Source: Onthophagus taurus (taxonomy: Eukaryota > Arthropoda > Insecta > Coleoptera > Scarabaeidae). Taken from it: a stretch of 64,000 nucleotides of DNA. The notes below the pieces were generated by a model. The model was not told where the DNA came from, did no database searches, and saw only the letters and a program-made list of their open reading frames with translations. The stretch spans positions 5,952,001 to 6,016,000 of the forward strand of contig NC_091968.1 in assembly GCF_036711975.1 (NCBI RefSeq), read 5' to 3'. Every line of letters begins with the position of its first letter. Position 1 is the first letter of the stretch. Shown one piece after another: positions 12,486-26,200 of this stretch. The translations under genes and the position numbers were made by a program.

Positions 12486-12920
12486 AAAATAAAACTTAAA
12501 ACCTTTTTAACTCATAATAAATTTGAGTTTGGAATTTTAAAAATTATGCTTCGTAAATTTTAATGGCTTAATATGTAAACATGTTACTTTTTTATCTTAG
12601 TAACAACTGGTTGCTGCTATTACAGTTACTATTTGATATTAGTTTACTTATTTTATACGTGTGAAACTAGGTTGAGAGCTTTTATGAATGTAAAAAGTTA
12701 TTCTAAACTAATTAATTTTATGAAGTATTGATTAATTATTAACAAACAAAACTTACCCCAAATTGATGTTATCGATTTAGCATAATAAATAGCTCTGTAA
12801 ATACCATAAAAGCCCAATTTCTTCCAAACCTAAGGTCTTTTAAATTCCCAATAATTTGATCTCGTTTAAATTAACGTTCTTATTTCATTTTAAATTTGAT
12901 TAGTTTGAAAAGGGCATCGA
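12486..12920 (-). pseudogene. Decayed copy of desaturase exon 1 and its flanks
   Basis: This stretch repeats 31,596-31,985, which holds the end of satellite B, the start of intron 1 and exon 1 of the desaturase. The exon-like part is about 12,770-12,895 on the minus strand. It keeps the splice donor (CAAAACTTACCCC on the plus strand) and the codons for the transmembrane start of the protein, but has lost two blocks of roughly 25 bases and has no start codon. It lies about 280 bases beyond the stop codon of the intact gene, so it cannot serve as its first exon. Confidence 0.85.
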
Positions 12921-13017
12921 ATTAAAGCTAAAATCTTCCTCTTTCAGATAATATATACAACACAAATGTTTTACATGAAAAAATTTTTAGATAAACAATA
13001 TTAATTTTAACTTAGAA

Positions 13018-13023
13018 TTTATT
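13018..13023 (-). terminator. Probable poly(A) signal of the desaturase gene
   Basis: AATAAA on the minus strand, about 180 bases after the stop codon at 13,202-13,204. Confidence 0.45.
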
Positions 13024-13201
13024 TACTTTATTAACAACCATAAAATTTACAATTTATAATAATAAATTCTACTAAGGTAACCAACATTTACAAAAATTAC
13101 ATCTAAAATAAACTAATCACTAGCAAATTTAACTTCACTACGATCTGATGAGTTTTTGAAACCACCACAAACAAAAAACCGACAAAAGAATTTTTTCCAC
13201 A

Positions 13202-14205
13202 TCAACCCTTTAATTTTAATTGTAATTTTGGATCAATTTCATTTCCATTAATATCGATAATCTTCCCATCTTGTACTTTTTCTTTACAACTAGGATCTCC
13301 CGTTCTATAAACTCTTTGTTCGATCATATTTCCAGGAGTCGTTTTTAAATCGTAAACAAATCCGAATTTTTCTAAAAGATCAATTATAAAAGTAGTCAAA
13401 CTGTAGTGAGTTCCATATTCTCCAGCGCGATAATCCCACGGAAAAGCGTGATGGTAATTATGCCAACCTTCACCGACAGTTGCAAAAGATACAAACCAAC
13501 TTTCAACAGCACCAAAATTTCTAAAAAGTTAAAATTAAAGAAATCAAGAATTGATTAAAAAAAACTTACTTATCGTATGGTTTTGTTCCGTATAAATGAG
13601 CAGCGCTATTTACCAACCAAGTTATATTTAAAGTTAAAATATATCTAGCGAAATAAACCACAAAAAGAGCATCGTAATAATTTTCATTCCAAAGATAAAC
13701 TGGAACTGCTATTGGAATCGCCAAAGCGAATAAAACGTACATAGGTTTATAAAAGCTAAAAAAGAATTAATAATTAGTAATTATGCATTGATTAATTTTT
13801 TATGGTGAAAAACTTTCCCCTCTCTCCTTTATTCATCCGTTCGATGAATTAGGAGAAATTGCATCGCTCGTGATTGACTTGTAAGAAAATAAAAATGACT
13901 TTCTCATAAATAAGAACGAAAAATGAAATTCCGACGAGTTCATGGTTAATAACACGGTTAATTGTGATGTGTAAGTGGTGGTTTAGAAGGTACGCTTACA
14001 ATTTCTGGAACATGACGAGGAAATCGGCTTCCAAATCAGACATGTCGATGGTTTTTCCTTTCTCTATAACGGCGGGATGTTTGCGGCTCATCAACCAACC
14101 CATGTGGGAGAAAAAGAAACCACGATTTGCATTGTGGGGATCAGCATCGGTGTCACTATATTTATGGTGAAGACGATGGTCACGCACCCAAATATACATA
14201 CAGTT
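13202..14205 (-). CDS. Desaturase exons 3-5 (C-terminal two thirds)
   Basis: Three closely spaced exons. Exon 3 starts in phase 0 at AAC after CATTGTTTCAG and ends with two bases carried over a GTAAGC donor. Exon 4 supplies YLWNENYY and a transmembrane segment. Exon 5 begins at AAATTTTGG, carries GEGWHNYHHAFPWDYR, and ends with a charged tail (KEKVQDGKIIDINGNEIDPK). These exons alone lack His box 1 and the N-terminus; those are 10-18 kb away in exons 2 and 1. Confidence 0.95.
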
Positions 14206-17200
14206 CTGAAACAATGATTTTGATTATCGAATATTTTTTAATTCATTTTTGGCAATATAACAATATATTATATCTCATCTATTGCATAATCATTGCATAA
14301 AGGTGTCAACCCAAATCATGCATTTTTTAGGTTAACTTTGACCATCTTTTCCTCAACAACTAATTGAGATATCAAAAAACCGTTTGGTGCATTAGATTCA
14401 CCAATAAATTGTAAATAAACCCTCCTTATTTAGATTCTTCATTTTTATTAATAACAGAAATAAATTTTTGAAAAAATCATTGCAAAAAAGTGTCAACCCA
14501 AATCAATGTTGACTTTAACAATCTTTTCCACAGCAACTAATCGAGATATCAAAAAACGGTTTGGTACATTAGATTCACCGATAAATCATAAATAAACCAT
14601 CTTTATTTAAGTTTTTCATTTTTATTAATAACATAGAAATAAATTTTTGAAAAAATCATTGCAAAAAAGTGTCAACCCAAATCAATGTTGACTTTAACAA
14701 TTTTTTTCTCAACAACTAATCGAGATATCAAAAAACGGTTTGGTACATTAGATTCACCAATAAATTCTAAATAAACCCTCCTTATTTAGATTCTTCATTT
14801 TTATTAATAACATAGAAATAAATTTTTGAAAAAATCATTGCAAAAAAGTGTCAACCCAAATCAATGTTGACTTTAACAATCTTTTCCACAGCAACTAATC
14901 GAGATATCAAAAAACGGTTTGGTACATTAGATTCACCAATAAATCATAAATAAACCATCCTTATTTAAGTTTTTCATTTTTATTAATAACAGAAATAAAT
15001 TTTTGAAAAAATAATTGCAAAAAAGTGTCGATCCAAATCAATGTTAATTTTGACAATTCTTTCCTCAACAACTACTTGAGATACCAAAAAGCAGTTTGGT
15101 ACATTAGATTCACCAATAAATTCTAAATAAACCCTCCTTATTTAGATTCTTCATTTTTATTAATAACATAGAAATAAATTTTTGAAAAAATCATTGCAAA
15201 AAAGTGTCAACCCAAATCAATGTTGACTTTAACAATTTTCTTTCTCAACAACTAATCGAGATATCAAAAAATGATTTGGCACATTAGATTCACTAAGGCG
15301 GCTACAATTAATGAAATTCTTACTTCTCTTAAATCTTGCTCCTTCTCTCTTACGCTTGTGACCGCGATCGAAGTAGGCGATGCTTTGACTTATTCGAAGT
15401 CCCCTTGCGTGGGTTCTGATGGTATCGGTCTCAACCTTCTTCTTCCTATCCTGGATATAGTGCTTCCTCCCTTAACTCATATCTTCAACTTTTCTTTTGA
15501 GCGGTCTTTATTTCCCTCTGTCTGGAAGGTTGCTCATGTCGTTCCCATACCCAAATCCAAGTCCTCTTCATGTAACACTGATTTCCGTCCGATTTCAATT
15601 TTATCCGTACTATCAAAAGCTCTTGAACGCTTAGTTTATTTACAAGTCCAAGGATTTCTAGAGAGGTTTAATTTACACAATGAGTTGCAATCGGGTTTTC
15701 GCAGTGGGCATAGTACAACTACCTTCTCTAGCCCTCATTAAAGTTACTGATGATATTAGGTATGCCTGCGACAACAGATGTGTTACTGTGCTGGTGCTGC
15801 TCGATTTCAGCAAGGCTTTTGATTCTGTCGATCACAGCCGTCTTTTAGCGTCTCTTTCTGCCTACGGATTCACTCCCCCCTGTGTTTCTTGGTTTCAATC
15901 CTACCTTTCCCATCGCTCCTTGTACGTACGCGCTACCTCTTCAATTTCTTCTGCTTGTGCAATCAAATGTCGTGTTCCTCAAGGCAGTGTATTGGGTCCG
16001 TTACTTTTTTCTTTGTTCGTTAATAGTGTTACTAATTATATCTCGTGTAATTATCATTTGATGCTCACGACCTCCAGATATATACTACTACAACTGTTGC
16101 TGAATTTCCGGCAGTTATTGTGCGACTTAATAACGATCTATCTAACGTCTTGAACTGGTCTCGGAGATACGGACTTAAGTTGAACTCAGTTAAAACGCAA
16201 GCTATTGTGTTTGGAACTCGTCAATTACTTGGTAAGATTAATCCATCTACCTGCAGTGATCTGATGCTAGATGGTAATGTCATACGGTTTTCTAACACAG
16301 TTAAAAATCTTGGGGTTCTTATGGATTCTGCACTGTCTTGGAAACCGCAAATTCAACATGTTTGCAGAAAAGTCTATGCTTGCTTCCACTCTTTAAAAAG
16401 ATCGCTGCTCTCTTCTTCCTGTGGTGCGTCGTAATCTTTGTTACTCACTTATATTTCCTCACTTCGACTATGCGGACGCGGTTTATCCCGATCTCTCGGT
16501 GACTCTTCTGAGTAAATTGCAGCGGCTACAAAATAATTGTATCCGGTTCATATTTGACCTAAATAGATTTGAGCATGTAACGCCGTATCGCAATTACATT
16601 CAGATTTAAAATCCTTCATAACTGCACCCCAAAGTACTTATCAGATAGGTTCCAGCAATTATCAACTCATGAGCTTGCTACTCGTTTACGTTCTGATACT
16701 ATTCTTACATTTCCCGTTCATAGCACTGAAATTTATCATAGATCATTTACAGTAGAGTCGACTGCGCTGTGGAATGGACTGCCTTCTGAAATTCGTAATA
16801 TTTCTAGATTTACTAATTTTAGACATGTTTTAAAGAGCCACTTGCTTGCCATTCAACTGGCTGTTTCTTGATTCTTTGTTCTTTGTTTTTCTCTTTTTTC
16901 CTCTCTTCAACTGCTCTCACTTGTTGGCAACTGATATCAGGCAGATTCTTTTGGTTTCTTTTAGCCGCTCTCTATCTCTCTTTTCGTGTCTTTTCTTTAT
17001 GTTTCTCTTTGTTTTTCTTTTTCTTGCTTAATCTTATTTGATGATGTTAATAATATCTAATTATCACTACTTGCCATATTCAGTAAATATTATTTTTATT
17101 TTTGTTTGTTCTGTTCGGTCATTTGGCAGAGATCGCTTGTGCGATAAAATGATCCATTTGTTGATACTGCTTGCTGTTTAAGTTAAGTGTATCTTATGTA

Positions 17201-20200
17201 ATTTTGTATTTTTATCTGTGGCAATAAATTCTAAATAAACCCTCCTTATTTAGATTCTTCACTTTTATTAATAACATAGAAATAAATTTTTGATAAAATC
17301 ATTGCAAAAAAGTGTTAACCCAAATCAATGTTGACTTTAACAATTTTTTTCTCAACAACTAATTCAGATATCAAAAAATGGTTTGGTACATTAGATTCAA
17401 AAATAAATTCTAAACATACCCTCTTTATATAGGTTCTTCATTTTTATTAATAACATAGAAATTTTTTTTTGCGGGATATTAATAACCTATTACTTAGTAC
17501 TCCACAATTCACAGGAATTAGTATCTCTTTTATGTTTTGGACACTGCAGATAAATATCAAGTTCAATCCTAATAGGACTTTTCTTGTTGAATATAACTTT
17601 ATTTATATCAACTTTGTCATTAGCAACCTCATTGTAACAATCCCAATACGAGTATCCCCTTTGTAATGCAACAAACCGTTTTGAAAATTCGCATTTAGCT
17701 TTTGAGAAATAAAGTTTTGAAGTGATCGACAATTTTTTCGAATTTTGCAATTTTCGCCGATTAAGTTTTAAAAATTCGTATAAAATCGATTTCTTGGAAT
17801 ATAAGTATGAACATTTTCTATAATGTTAATAAAAGTGTCTTCTTTCCAATACATCAACACGTTTTGAAAAATAACTTTTAGTTTTTGAGAAAACAATATT
17901 TGAAATTTTGATAAAATTTTCGATGTTACAATTTTCATCGATAATATTCAAAATTCGCTATAAAATTAATTTCGTGAAGGATCCTTGTGGAAATATCACC
18001 AGATATTAATTAAAGTATCCCCTATTTAATGCAACAAACCGTTTTAAAAATTCGTCTTTAGTTTTTGAGAAATAAATTTTTGTAATGATCGACAATTTTT
18101 TCGAATTTTGCAATTTTCGACGATTAAGTTTTAAAAATTGGTATAAAATCGATTTCTTGGAATATGAGTATGAACATTTGCCAAAATGTTAATAAAAGTG
18201 TCCATCTTGAAAGATTCTTCTCTATCCGCCCCTGCGAACTACCGTCCTATCTCATTGCTACCCGTAATGGGGAAGCTTTTCGAGGTACACTTGAAGAACA
18301 AGCTGCTCCATGTTGTTGCAAGGAGGATTCCGTCATACCAATTTGGATTCCAACAAGGTAGATCTACATCTCATTCCTTGGCATTACCTTGTCTCAAACT
18401 TCCAAGTCGCACGTTACCAAAAACAACAATCAGCCGTAGTGTTCCTGAATGTTCGGAAGGCATTCGACTCCGTATGGCACAGAGGTTTACTATACAAGCT
18501 ACCTGCTAAAAAAATTTCTTTCAGACCGCTCCTCATTGGTGGAAGTGAAAAACTACTACTCTCACAGTTTCACCGCTCTTCATCTCGCCAGCACTTTACA
18601 ATGACATCTACAACGATAACCCAGACGTCGTCGATCTGAAGTCTTACGCTCTACTTTATGCCAATGATACTACGCTCGTCGCACATGATGTAGACATTCC
18701 ATCATCAGTCCTAAGGCTGCAGACGCAAAATGGCGTATCCTAATAAATCCCTCCAAAACTCAATTCTTCATCCCTGTCCTCCTTCGCGTTACTCCTCCCA
18801 CAATAATAATTCAACCATCTCCTATCACAGCTTCACCAACTTGCAACTACCTTGGCATTACCTTGGATAGAACCCTTAAATTCTCTGCCCACGCCATCAA
18901 AGTGAAAATGAAAGTCAAAAACCGTATAAAACTCTCATATAGAGGCCGAGGAATATTCACCAAATGCGCTACTCACATATACACTTCAATATGCCGACCT
19001 ATTATCGAATATGCCTCATTAATCATGAGTGAAGCGCCGAGAGGATCACTGTTCCATCTGGAAGTAGCAGAGAGCCCTGAGAATTATCACTCGCATTAGA
19101 CACCCTCACCACCCATTTTTCAACCCTTCCAACGAACTCCTTTACGACCTTACAAAGATTCCTCCTATAAACTCCCGTCTACAATTCTTATCCCTTACAC
19201 CAATTATGAATTTCCCCATAAACGCCCTAAAAAATTTCATCATCATTCCCCTCTCCCTTACCCATTGTCCCATAACACGGATCACACTTCTTAAAACAAT
19301 AAGGCCCAACTGAGAAGACCTAAGTACAACCAAACCGAACTCAAAGTCACGGGCACGAAGACTGAGGTCTACAGCCCTTTTGGACTCTTTTTTTATATTT
19401 GTTTTATATATGTATTTCTTTTCGTATTTGTTATTGTTATTATTTTTATATAAGTCCAAATAAATGTTGTTTTCTTCTTCCTTTCGATGTTGTAATTTTC
19501 ATCGATAATTTTCAAAATTCGCTATAAAATTAATTTCTTCAAGGATCCTTGTGGAAATATCACCAATTATTAATTAAAGTATCCTCTTTTTAATGCAACA
19601 AGCCGTTTTGAAAAATCACTTTTAGTTCTTGTGAAATAAAATTTTGAAATAATAGACCATTTCTTTGAATTTTGCAATTTTTGCCGATTAAGTTTTAAAA
19701 ATTCGTATAAAATCCATTTCTTTGAATATGAGTATGAAACATTCCCAAAGTGTTAATAAAAGTGTCCTCTTTCCAATGAACCAACCAGTTTTGCAAAATT
19801 ACTTTTAGTTTTTGATAAAACAATATTTGAAGTTTTGATAAAATTTTCGATGTTGCATTTTTGAAATAATCGACAATTTTCTCGAATTTTGTAATTTTCG
19901 CCGATTAAGTTTTAAAAATTCGTATAAAATCGATTTCTTGGAATATGAGTATGAACATTTCCCAAAATATTAATAAAAGTGTCCTCTTTCCAATGAACCA
20001 ACACGTTTTGAAAAATAACTTTTAGTGTTTGAGAAAACAATATTTGAAGTTTTGATAAAATTTTCGATGTTGCAATTTTCATCGATAACTTTCAAAATTC
20101 GCTATAAAATTCATTTCTTGGAGAATCTTTGTGGAAATATCACTAATTATTAATTAAAGTACCCTCTTTTTAATGTATAAAGCCGTTTTGAAAAATCACT

Positions 20201-23200
20201 TTTAGTTCTTGCAAAATAAATTTTTGAAATAATCGACAATTTTTTCGAATTTTGCAATTTTCGCCGATTAAGTTTTAAAAATTCGTATAAAATCGATTTC
20301 TTAGAATATGAGTGTGAACATTTCCCAAAATATTAATAAAAGTATCCTCTTTGATATGAATCAACACGTTTTAAAAAATAACTTTTAGTTTTTGAGAAAA
20401 TAATGTTTGAAGTTTTGATAAAATTTTCGATAATTCGCTATAATTTTCAAAATTCGCCATAAAATTTATTTCTTCAAGGATCCTTTTGGAAATATCGCCA
20501 ATTATTAATTAAGGTATCCTCTTTTTAGAGTTGCTTAGTTAGTTAAATCAGCATCAAGAAAGTTCATTTTGTATCTTGATCCAAATAAATTAACATATCA
20601 GCTTTCTTATTAATGTCATTTTTATTCGAATATCGCAATAATGTAGCAATATAGAGTATCACTTCAGAAATTATAATCATAATAGCCGGATAGATAGACC
20701 TAGATAGATATATGGTATCCAGCTTCAAAAAATCATCACTACAAAAAAGCGTCAACCCAAATCAATGTTAACTTTAACAATTTTTTCCTCAACAAGTAAT
20801 CGAGATATCAAAAAACGGTTTGGTACAATAGATTGACCAATAAATTATAAATAAAACCTCCTTATTTAGGTTCTTCGTTTTTATTAATAAGATAGAAATT
20901 AAAATTTTGAAAAAATCATTGAAAAAAAGTGTCAACCCAAATCAATGTAAGCTTTAACAATTTTTTCCTCAACAACTAATCGAGATATCAAAAAATGATT
21001 TGGTGCATTAGATTCACCAATAAATTCTAAATAAACCCTCTTTATTTCGGTTTTCCATTTTTATTAATAAATTAGAAATTAATTTTTGAAAAAATCATTG
21101 CTATGAAGTGTCAACCCAAATTAATGTTAACTTTAACAATTTTTTCCTCAACAAGTAATCGAGATATTAAGAAGCGGTTTAGTACATTAGATTCACCAAT
21201 AAATTCTAAATAAACCCTCTTTATTTACGTTTTTCATTTTTATTAATAAATTAGAAATAAATTTTTTTAAAAATCATTGCAAAAAGTGTCATCCCAAATC
21301 AAAATTAACTTTAACAATTTTTTCCTCAACAACTAATCGAGATATCAAAAAATGGTTTGGTATATTAGATACATCAATAAATTCTAAATAAACTGTCCTT
21401 ATTTCGTTTCATTATTCTTATTAATAACTTAGAAATAAAATTTTGAAATAATAATTCCAGAAAAGTGTCAACCCAAATCAAAATTAACTTTAACAATTTT
21501 TTCTTCAACAACTAATCGAGATATCAAAAAACGGTTTGGTATAATAGATTGACCAATAAATTATAAATAAAACCTCCTTATTTAGGTTCTTCGTTTTTAT
21601 TAATAAGATAGAAATTAAAATTTTGAAAAAATCATTGAAAAAAGTGTCAATCCAAATCAATGTAAGCTTTAACAATTTTTTCCTCAACAACTAATCGAGA
21701 TATCAAAAAATGATTTGGTGCATTAGATTCACCAATAAATTCTAAATAAACCCTCTTTATTTCGGTTTTCCATTTTTATTAATAAATTAGAAATTAATTT
21801 TTGAAAAAATCATTGCTAAGAAGTGTCAATCCAAATCAATGTAAGCTTTAACAATTTTTTCCTCAACAACTAATCGAGATATCAAAAAATGATTTGGTGC
21901 ATTAGATTCACCAATAAATTCTAAATAAACCCTCTTTATTTCGGTTTTTCATTTTTATTAATAAATTAGAAATTAATTTTTGAAAAAATCATTGCTAAGA
22001 AGTGTCAACCCAAATTAATGTTAACTTTAACAATTTTTTCCTCAATAAGTAATCGAGATATCAAAAAACGGTTTGGTACAATAGATTCACCAATAAATTC
22101 TAAACATACCCTCTTTATATAGGTTCTTCATTTTTATTAATAACATAGAAATTAATTTTTGAAAAAATCATTGCAAAAAAGTGTCAACCAAAATCAAAAT
22201 TAACTTTAACCATTTTTTTTTTCAACAACTAATCGAGATATCAAAAAAAGGTTTGGTACATTAGATTCACCAATAAATTATAAATAAACCCTCTTTATTT
22301 AGATTCTTCATTTTTATTAATAAGATAGAAATAAATTTTTGAAAAAATCATTGCAAAAATGTGTCAACATGTTAACTTTAACAATTTTTGCTCAACAACT
22401 AATCGAGATATCAAGAAGCGGTTTAGTACATTAGATTCACCAATAAATTCTAAATAAACCCTCTTTAGTTACGTTTTTCATTTTTATTAATAAATTAGCA
22501 ATAAATTTTTTAAAAAATCATTGCAAAAAGTGTCAACCCAAATCAAAATTAACTTTAACAATTTTTTCCTCAACAACTAATCGAGATATCAAAAAATGGT
22601 TTGGTACATTAGATTCATCAATGAATTCTAAATAAACTATCCTTATTTCGTTTCTTTATTCTTATTAATAACTTAGAAATAAAATTTTGAAATAATTATT
22701 CCAAAAAAGTGTCAACCCAAATCGTATTTTTTGGGTTAACTTTAACAATTTTTTCCTCAACAAGTAATCGAGATATAAAAAAACGTATTGATATAGTAGA
22801 TTCTTTAATGAATTCTGGATAAGCCATACTTATTTAGTTTCTTTAGTTTTTTTATTATTATTATTAATTCATCTTTGTTTATTTTTCGTTTCAAAGCATT
22901 TTAATTTTATTTTTGTCAATTTAAACAGTTCCAAAGGTTAAGTGGAGATACAATGAAATTATATCTCTCATTTCACGAGTTTCAAGGTCGCTTTGCGTTG
23001 TTTAAAATGTTGATCACAGAGACGAACAGTTTTTCATAAACATTGCTCCGAACACAACCTGTCTTAAATCTTCTACTTTAAATTGAAATATTAGTTAAAC
23101 GTAGAATTAGAAATGTTTTCGTTAATCCTGTGTAGTTTTTTAGTGTTATTTTTATTTTACAAATATCTAACGTGTAATTACGATTATTGGAAGAAGCGAA

Positions 23201-26200
23201 ATGTTAATTTTGAACCTCCTAAGTTATTTCTGGGAAATATTCCTTTTGGGCAGAAAAAAAATTTGACCCAATACATATACGAATTATATCAGTAAGTACA
23301 AAGACCTAATTAAAACAAACATATTAATTATGTATTTATAGGAAATTTCCAAATTCTCCTTACGTTGGCTTCTATATGATGCGAACTCCTTGTTTACTTC
23401 TAACAAAACCGGAGGTTATCGAACAAACCTTAGTTAAAGATATCGATTTTTTCTGGCAAAATAGTTTTGTGTTAGATCCTGAGCTAGACGAAATCGCCGC
23501 GAGAGGAGCATTCTTCCAAGTGGGCCAAAAATGGAAAAAAGCTCGAAACTTATTCACCCCTTTATTTTCAAACGCAAAAATAAAACACGTCACACCCTGT
23601 TTAGTGAAAGCTTCAAAAAGAATGATCGAATACATCGAAACCAAAAAAACTTTAGAAGTAAGAGATCTAATGACGAGATTTGTCGCAGATTCAAACGCCT
23701 TATCAGCTTTTGGAGTTGAAGCGGAATCTTTCGATCGAGATGACGCTATGTATCGAAAATTAGGAAATCAAATTATGGAACCAGGTCGATTGATGGCCTT
23801 AAAATTTTTTATTATGGTTATGACACCGTTTTTGGCAAAATTGTTACGATTAAGATTCATAACTGAAGATGTCGTTGATTTTGTAAAACAAACGATTAAA
23901 ACAGCTTTAAAACACCGCAACGAAAATAATTTAAAAAACAACGACTTTTTAGATGCAATAATGGCGTTAAAAAGTGAAACTTTCGATGAAATCGACGTTA
24001 TTTCATGGTGTTTCGGGTTTTTCACCGATCCAAACACGGGAAATCAAAGTGGTTACATCCTGTACGCTTTAGCAAGAAACCCGGAGGTTCAAAAGAAACT
24101 TAAATCAGAAATCGACACCGTTCTAGAAAGATATAACGGTGAAATCACCTTCGAAGCTATTCAAGAAATGAGTTATTTAGATTGCGTCGTTTCTGAAACA
24201 ATGAGACTTTATCCATCACTCCAAGGAACTTCAAAAAAATGTACTGGATATTACGAATTTCCTTTAGAGGATGGTCAAACTGAAGTTGTCTGCCTTAAAC
24301 CTGGAATGTCTGTATTCGTTTCGATTGAAGCGATACAAAAAGATGAAAGATATTTTGAAAAAGCTTTGGAGTTTATTCCTGAAAGGTTTTCTGAACAGAA
24401 TAGAGGGAAAATTCGAAAAGGGACTTATATGCCGTTTGGATTGGGGAAAAGGATGTGTGCTGGGATGAAATTCGCTGTTGCTTTGATGAAGATTGCAACG
24501 GTTGCTACAATTAAAGAGTTCGAGGTTAGCGTTAATGAAAAAACTGTTGAACCTTTTGAAATGATTCCCGTTGCTGTTATGGCAGTGCCAAAATCAGGAA
24601 TATGGATTAATTTTAAAAAAAGACAATAAATTTTTTTTGTTGCTAACTTTGATGTCTTATTTTCTAAGAAATCTTTCTAAAAACTACTAAATTAACTTTC
24701 CCTTCTCATAAACTCGTTAAGATCCAACCTTGAACTTAAAGCTTTTTACTGCTTTCTCGTCGCGAGGCGAATGAGTCCGCAACGAAAGGGATACAAATTG
24801 CATTAAATTTAAATTGTCATTGTAAAAATTGGAGAGGTGTTTTGAAAGTTTTCAGTTTTTAATTAAGCGGTTAACCACTTGATTAAGGTTGGTATAAAGA
24901 TGAGACTATACTAGGAAATTTAAATTAATTGTTTCGAAATCGCACAAAACATATTTCTATATAGTACTTACTTGTCCAGCTACAGTATGGAGCAAAATTA
25001 ATGCGAGTCTTGTTAAAAATTTTGCTTTAAAGGCTTTATGGGCGTATAATCTGTGACCGCCGATGGTTACCCCTTCACCGGAACCAAAAAGAACTAGTAG
25101 TGCTGAAAAAAATAAAGATCTAAAGTAAATCAAAAATTAATTGTAACTTCAGATGTACAAAAAACTGTTTATATAAAAAAGTATTCCTTATTGATTTAAT
25201 TAATAATACTAATAAAGGGATTTGCTCTAAGAATCAATATTACCAACTTAATCGCCTCAAAGCTACAAAAAAAGTAAATTTTCATATTTTTGCCAATAAA
25301 ATTATTGTAACTTCTAAATAAAACGGTACACAAGAATACTTTTATATAAAAAATATTCCTTATTGATCCACATAACAAATTTAATAAAAAGGTATCTTTC
25401 CATAATCGATGTTACCAACTTAATCATCACAAAATATCAAAAAATGTGAAATTTATGTATTTTTACATAAAAATTAATTGTAATTTCAAAATAAAAAGAT
25501 GCAGAAAAAATTGTTTATATAAAAAAGTATACCGTATTGATTTAACTAATAATGCTAATATAGGAATTTGTTTTAAGAATCAATATTACCAACTTAGTCG
25601 CCTCAAAATTCCAAAAAAGTTAAATTTTAATACTTTTTTCAATAACATTATTGTAACTTCTAAATAAAACGGTACATAAGAATTTTTTTATGCAAAAAAT
25701 GTTCCTCATTGATTCAACTAACAAATCTAATATGAGGTTTTATTCTAACAATCAATACTACCAACTTAACCGCCTCAAAATTACGATAATATTAAATTTT
25801 CAGATTTTTATTAAGACAGTTGTTGTAACTCCTAAATAAAACGATACACAAAAACACTTTTATATAAAAAATGATCCTTATTGATCCAAATAACAAATTT
25901 AATAAAAAGATATTTTTCCAAATCGATGTTACCAACTTAATCACCACAAAATATTAAAAAATGTGAAATTTACGTTCTTTTACGTTAAAAATTAATTGTA
26001 ACTTCAAAATAGAAATATGTAGAAAACACTTTTTATATAAAAAAATATTCATTATTGATTCAACTAATAATACTAATATAGAGATTTGTTACAAGAATCA
26101 ATATTACCAACTTAATCGCAAGAAAATTACAAAAAAGTTAAATTTTCATACTTTCGCCAATAAAATTATTGTAATTTCTAAATAAAACGGTACACAAGAA

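Noticed and set aside
12770-12895. Alternative first exon of the desaturase
   Set aside because: It lies downstream of the stop codon on the same strand, lacks a start codon and has two deletions.
24752-24788. Functional hammerhead ribozyme
   Set aside because: The essential CUGA is GCGA, stem II is incomplete and no NUH cleavage site with a matching stem III follows. Kept only as a low-interest structural observation.
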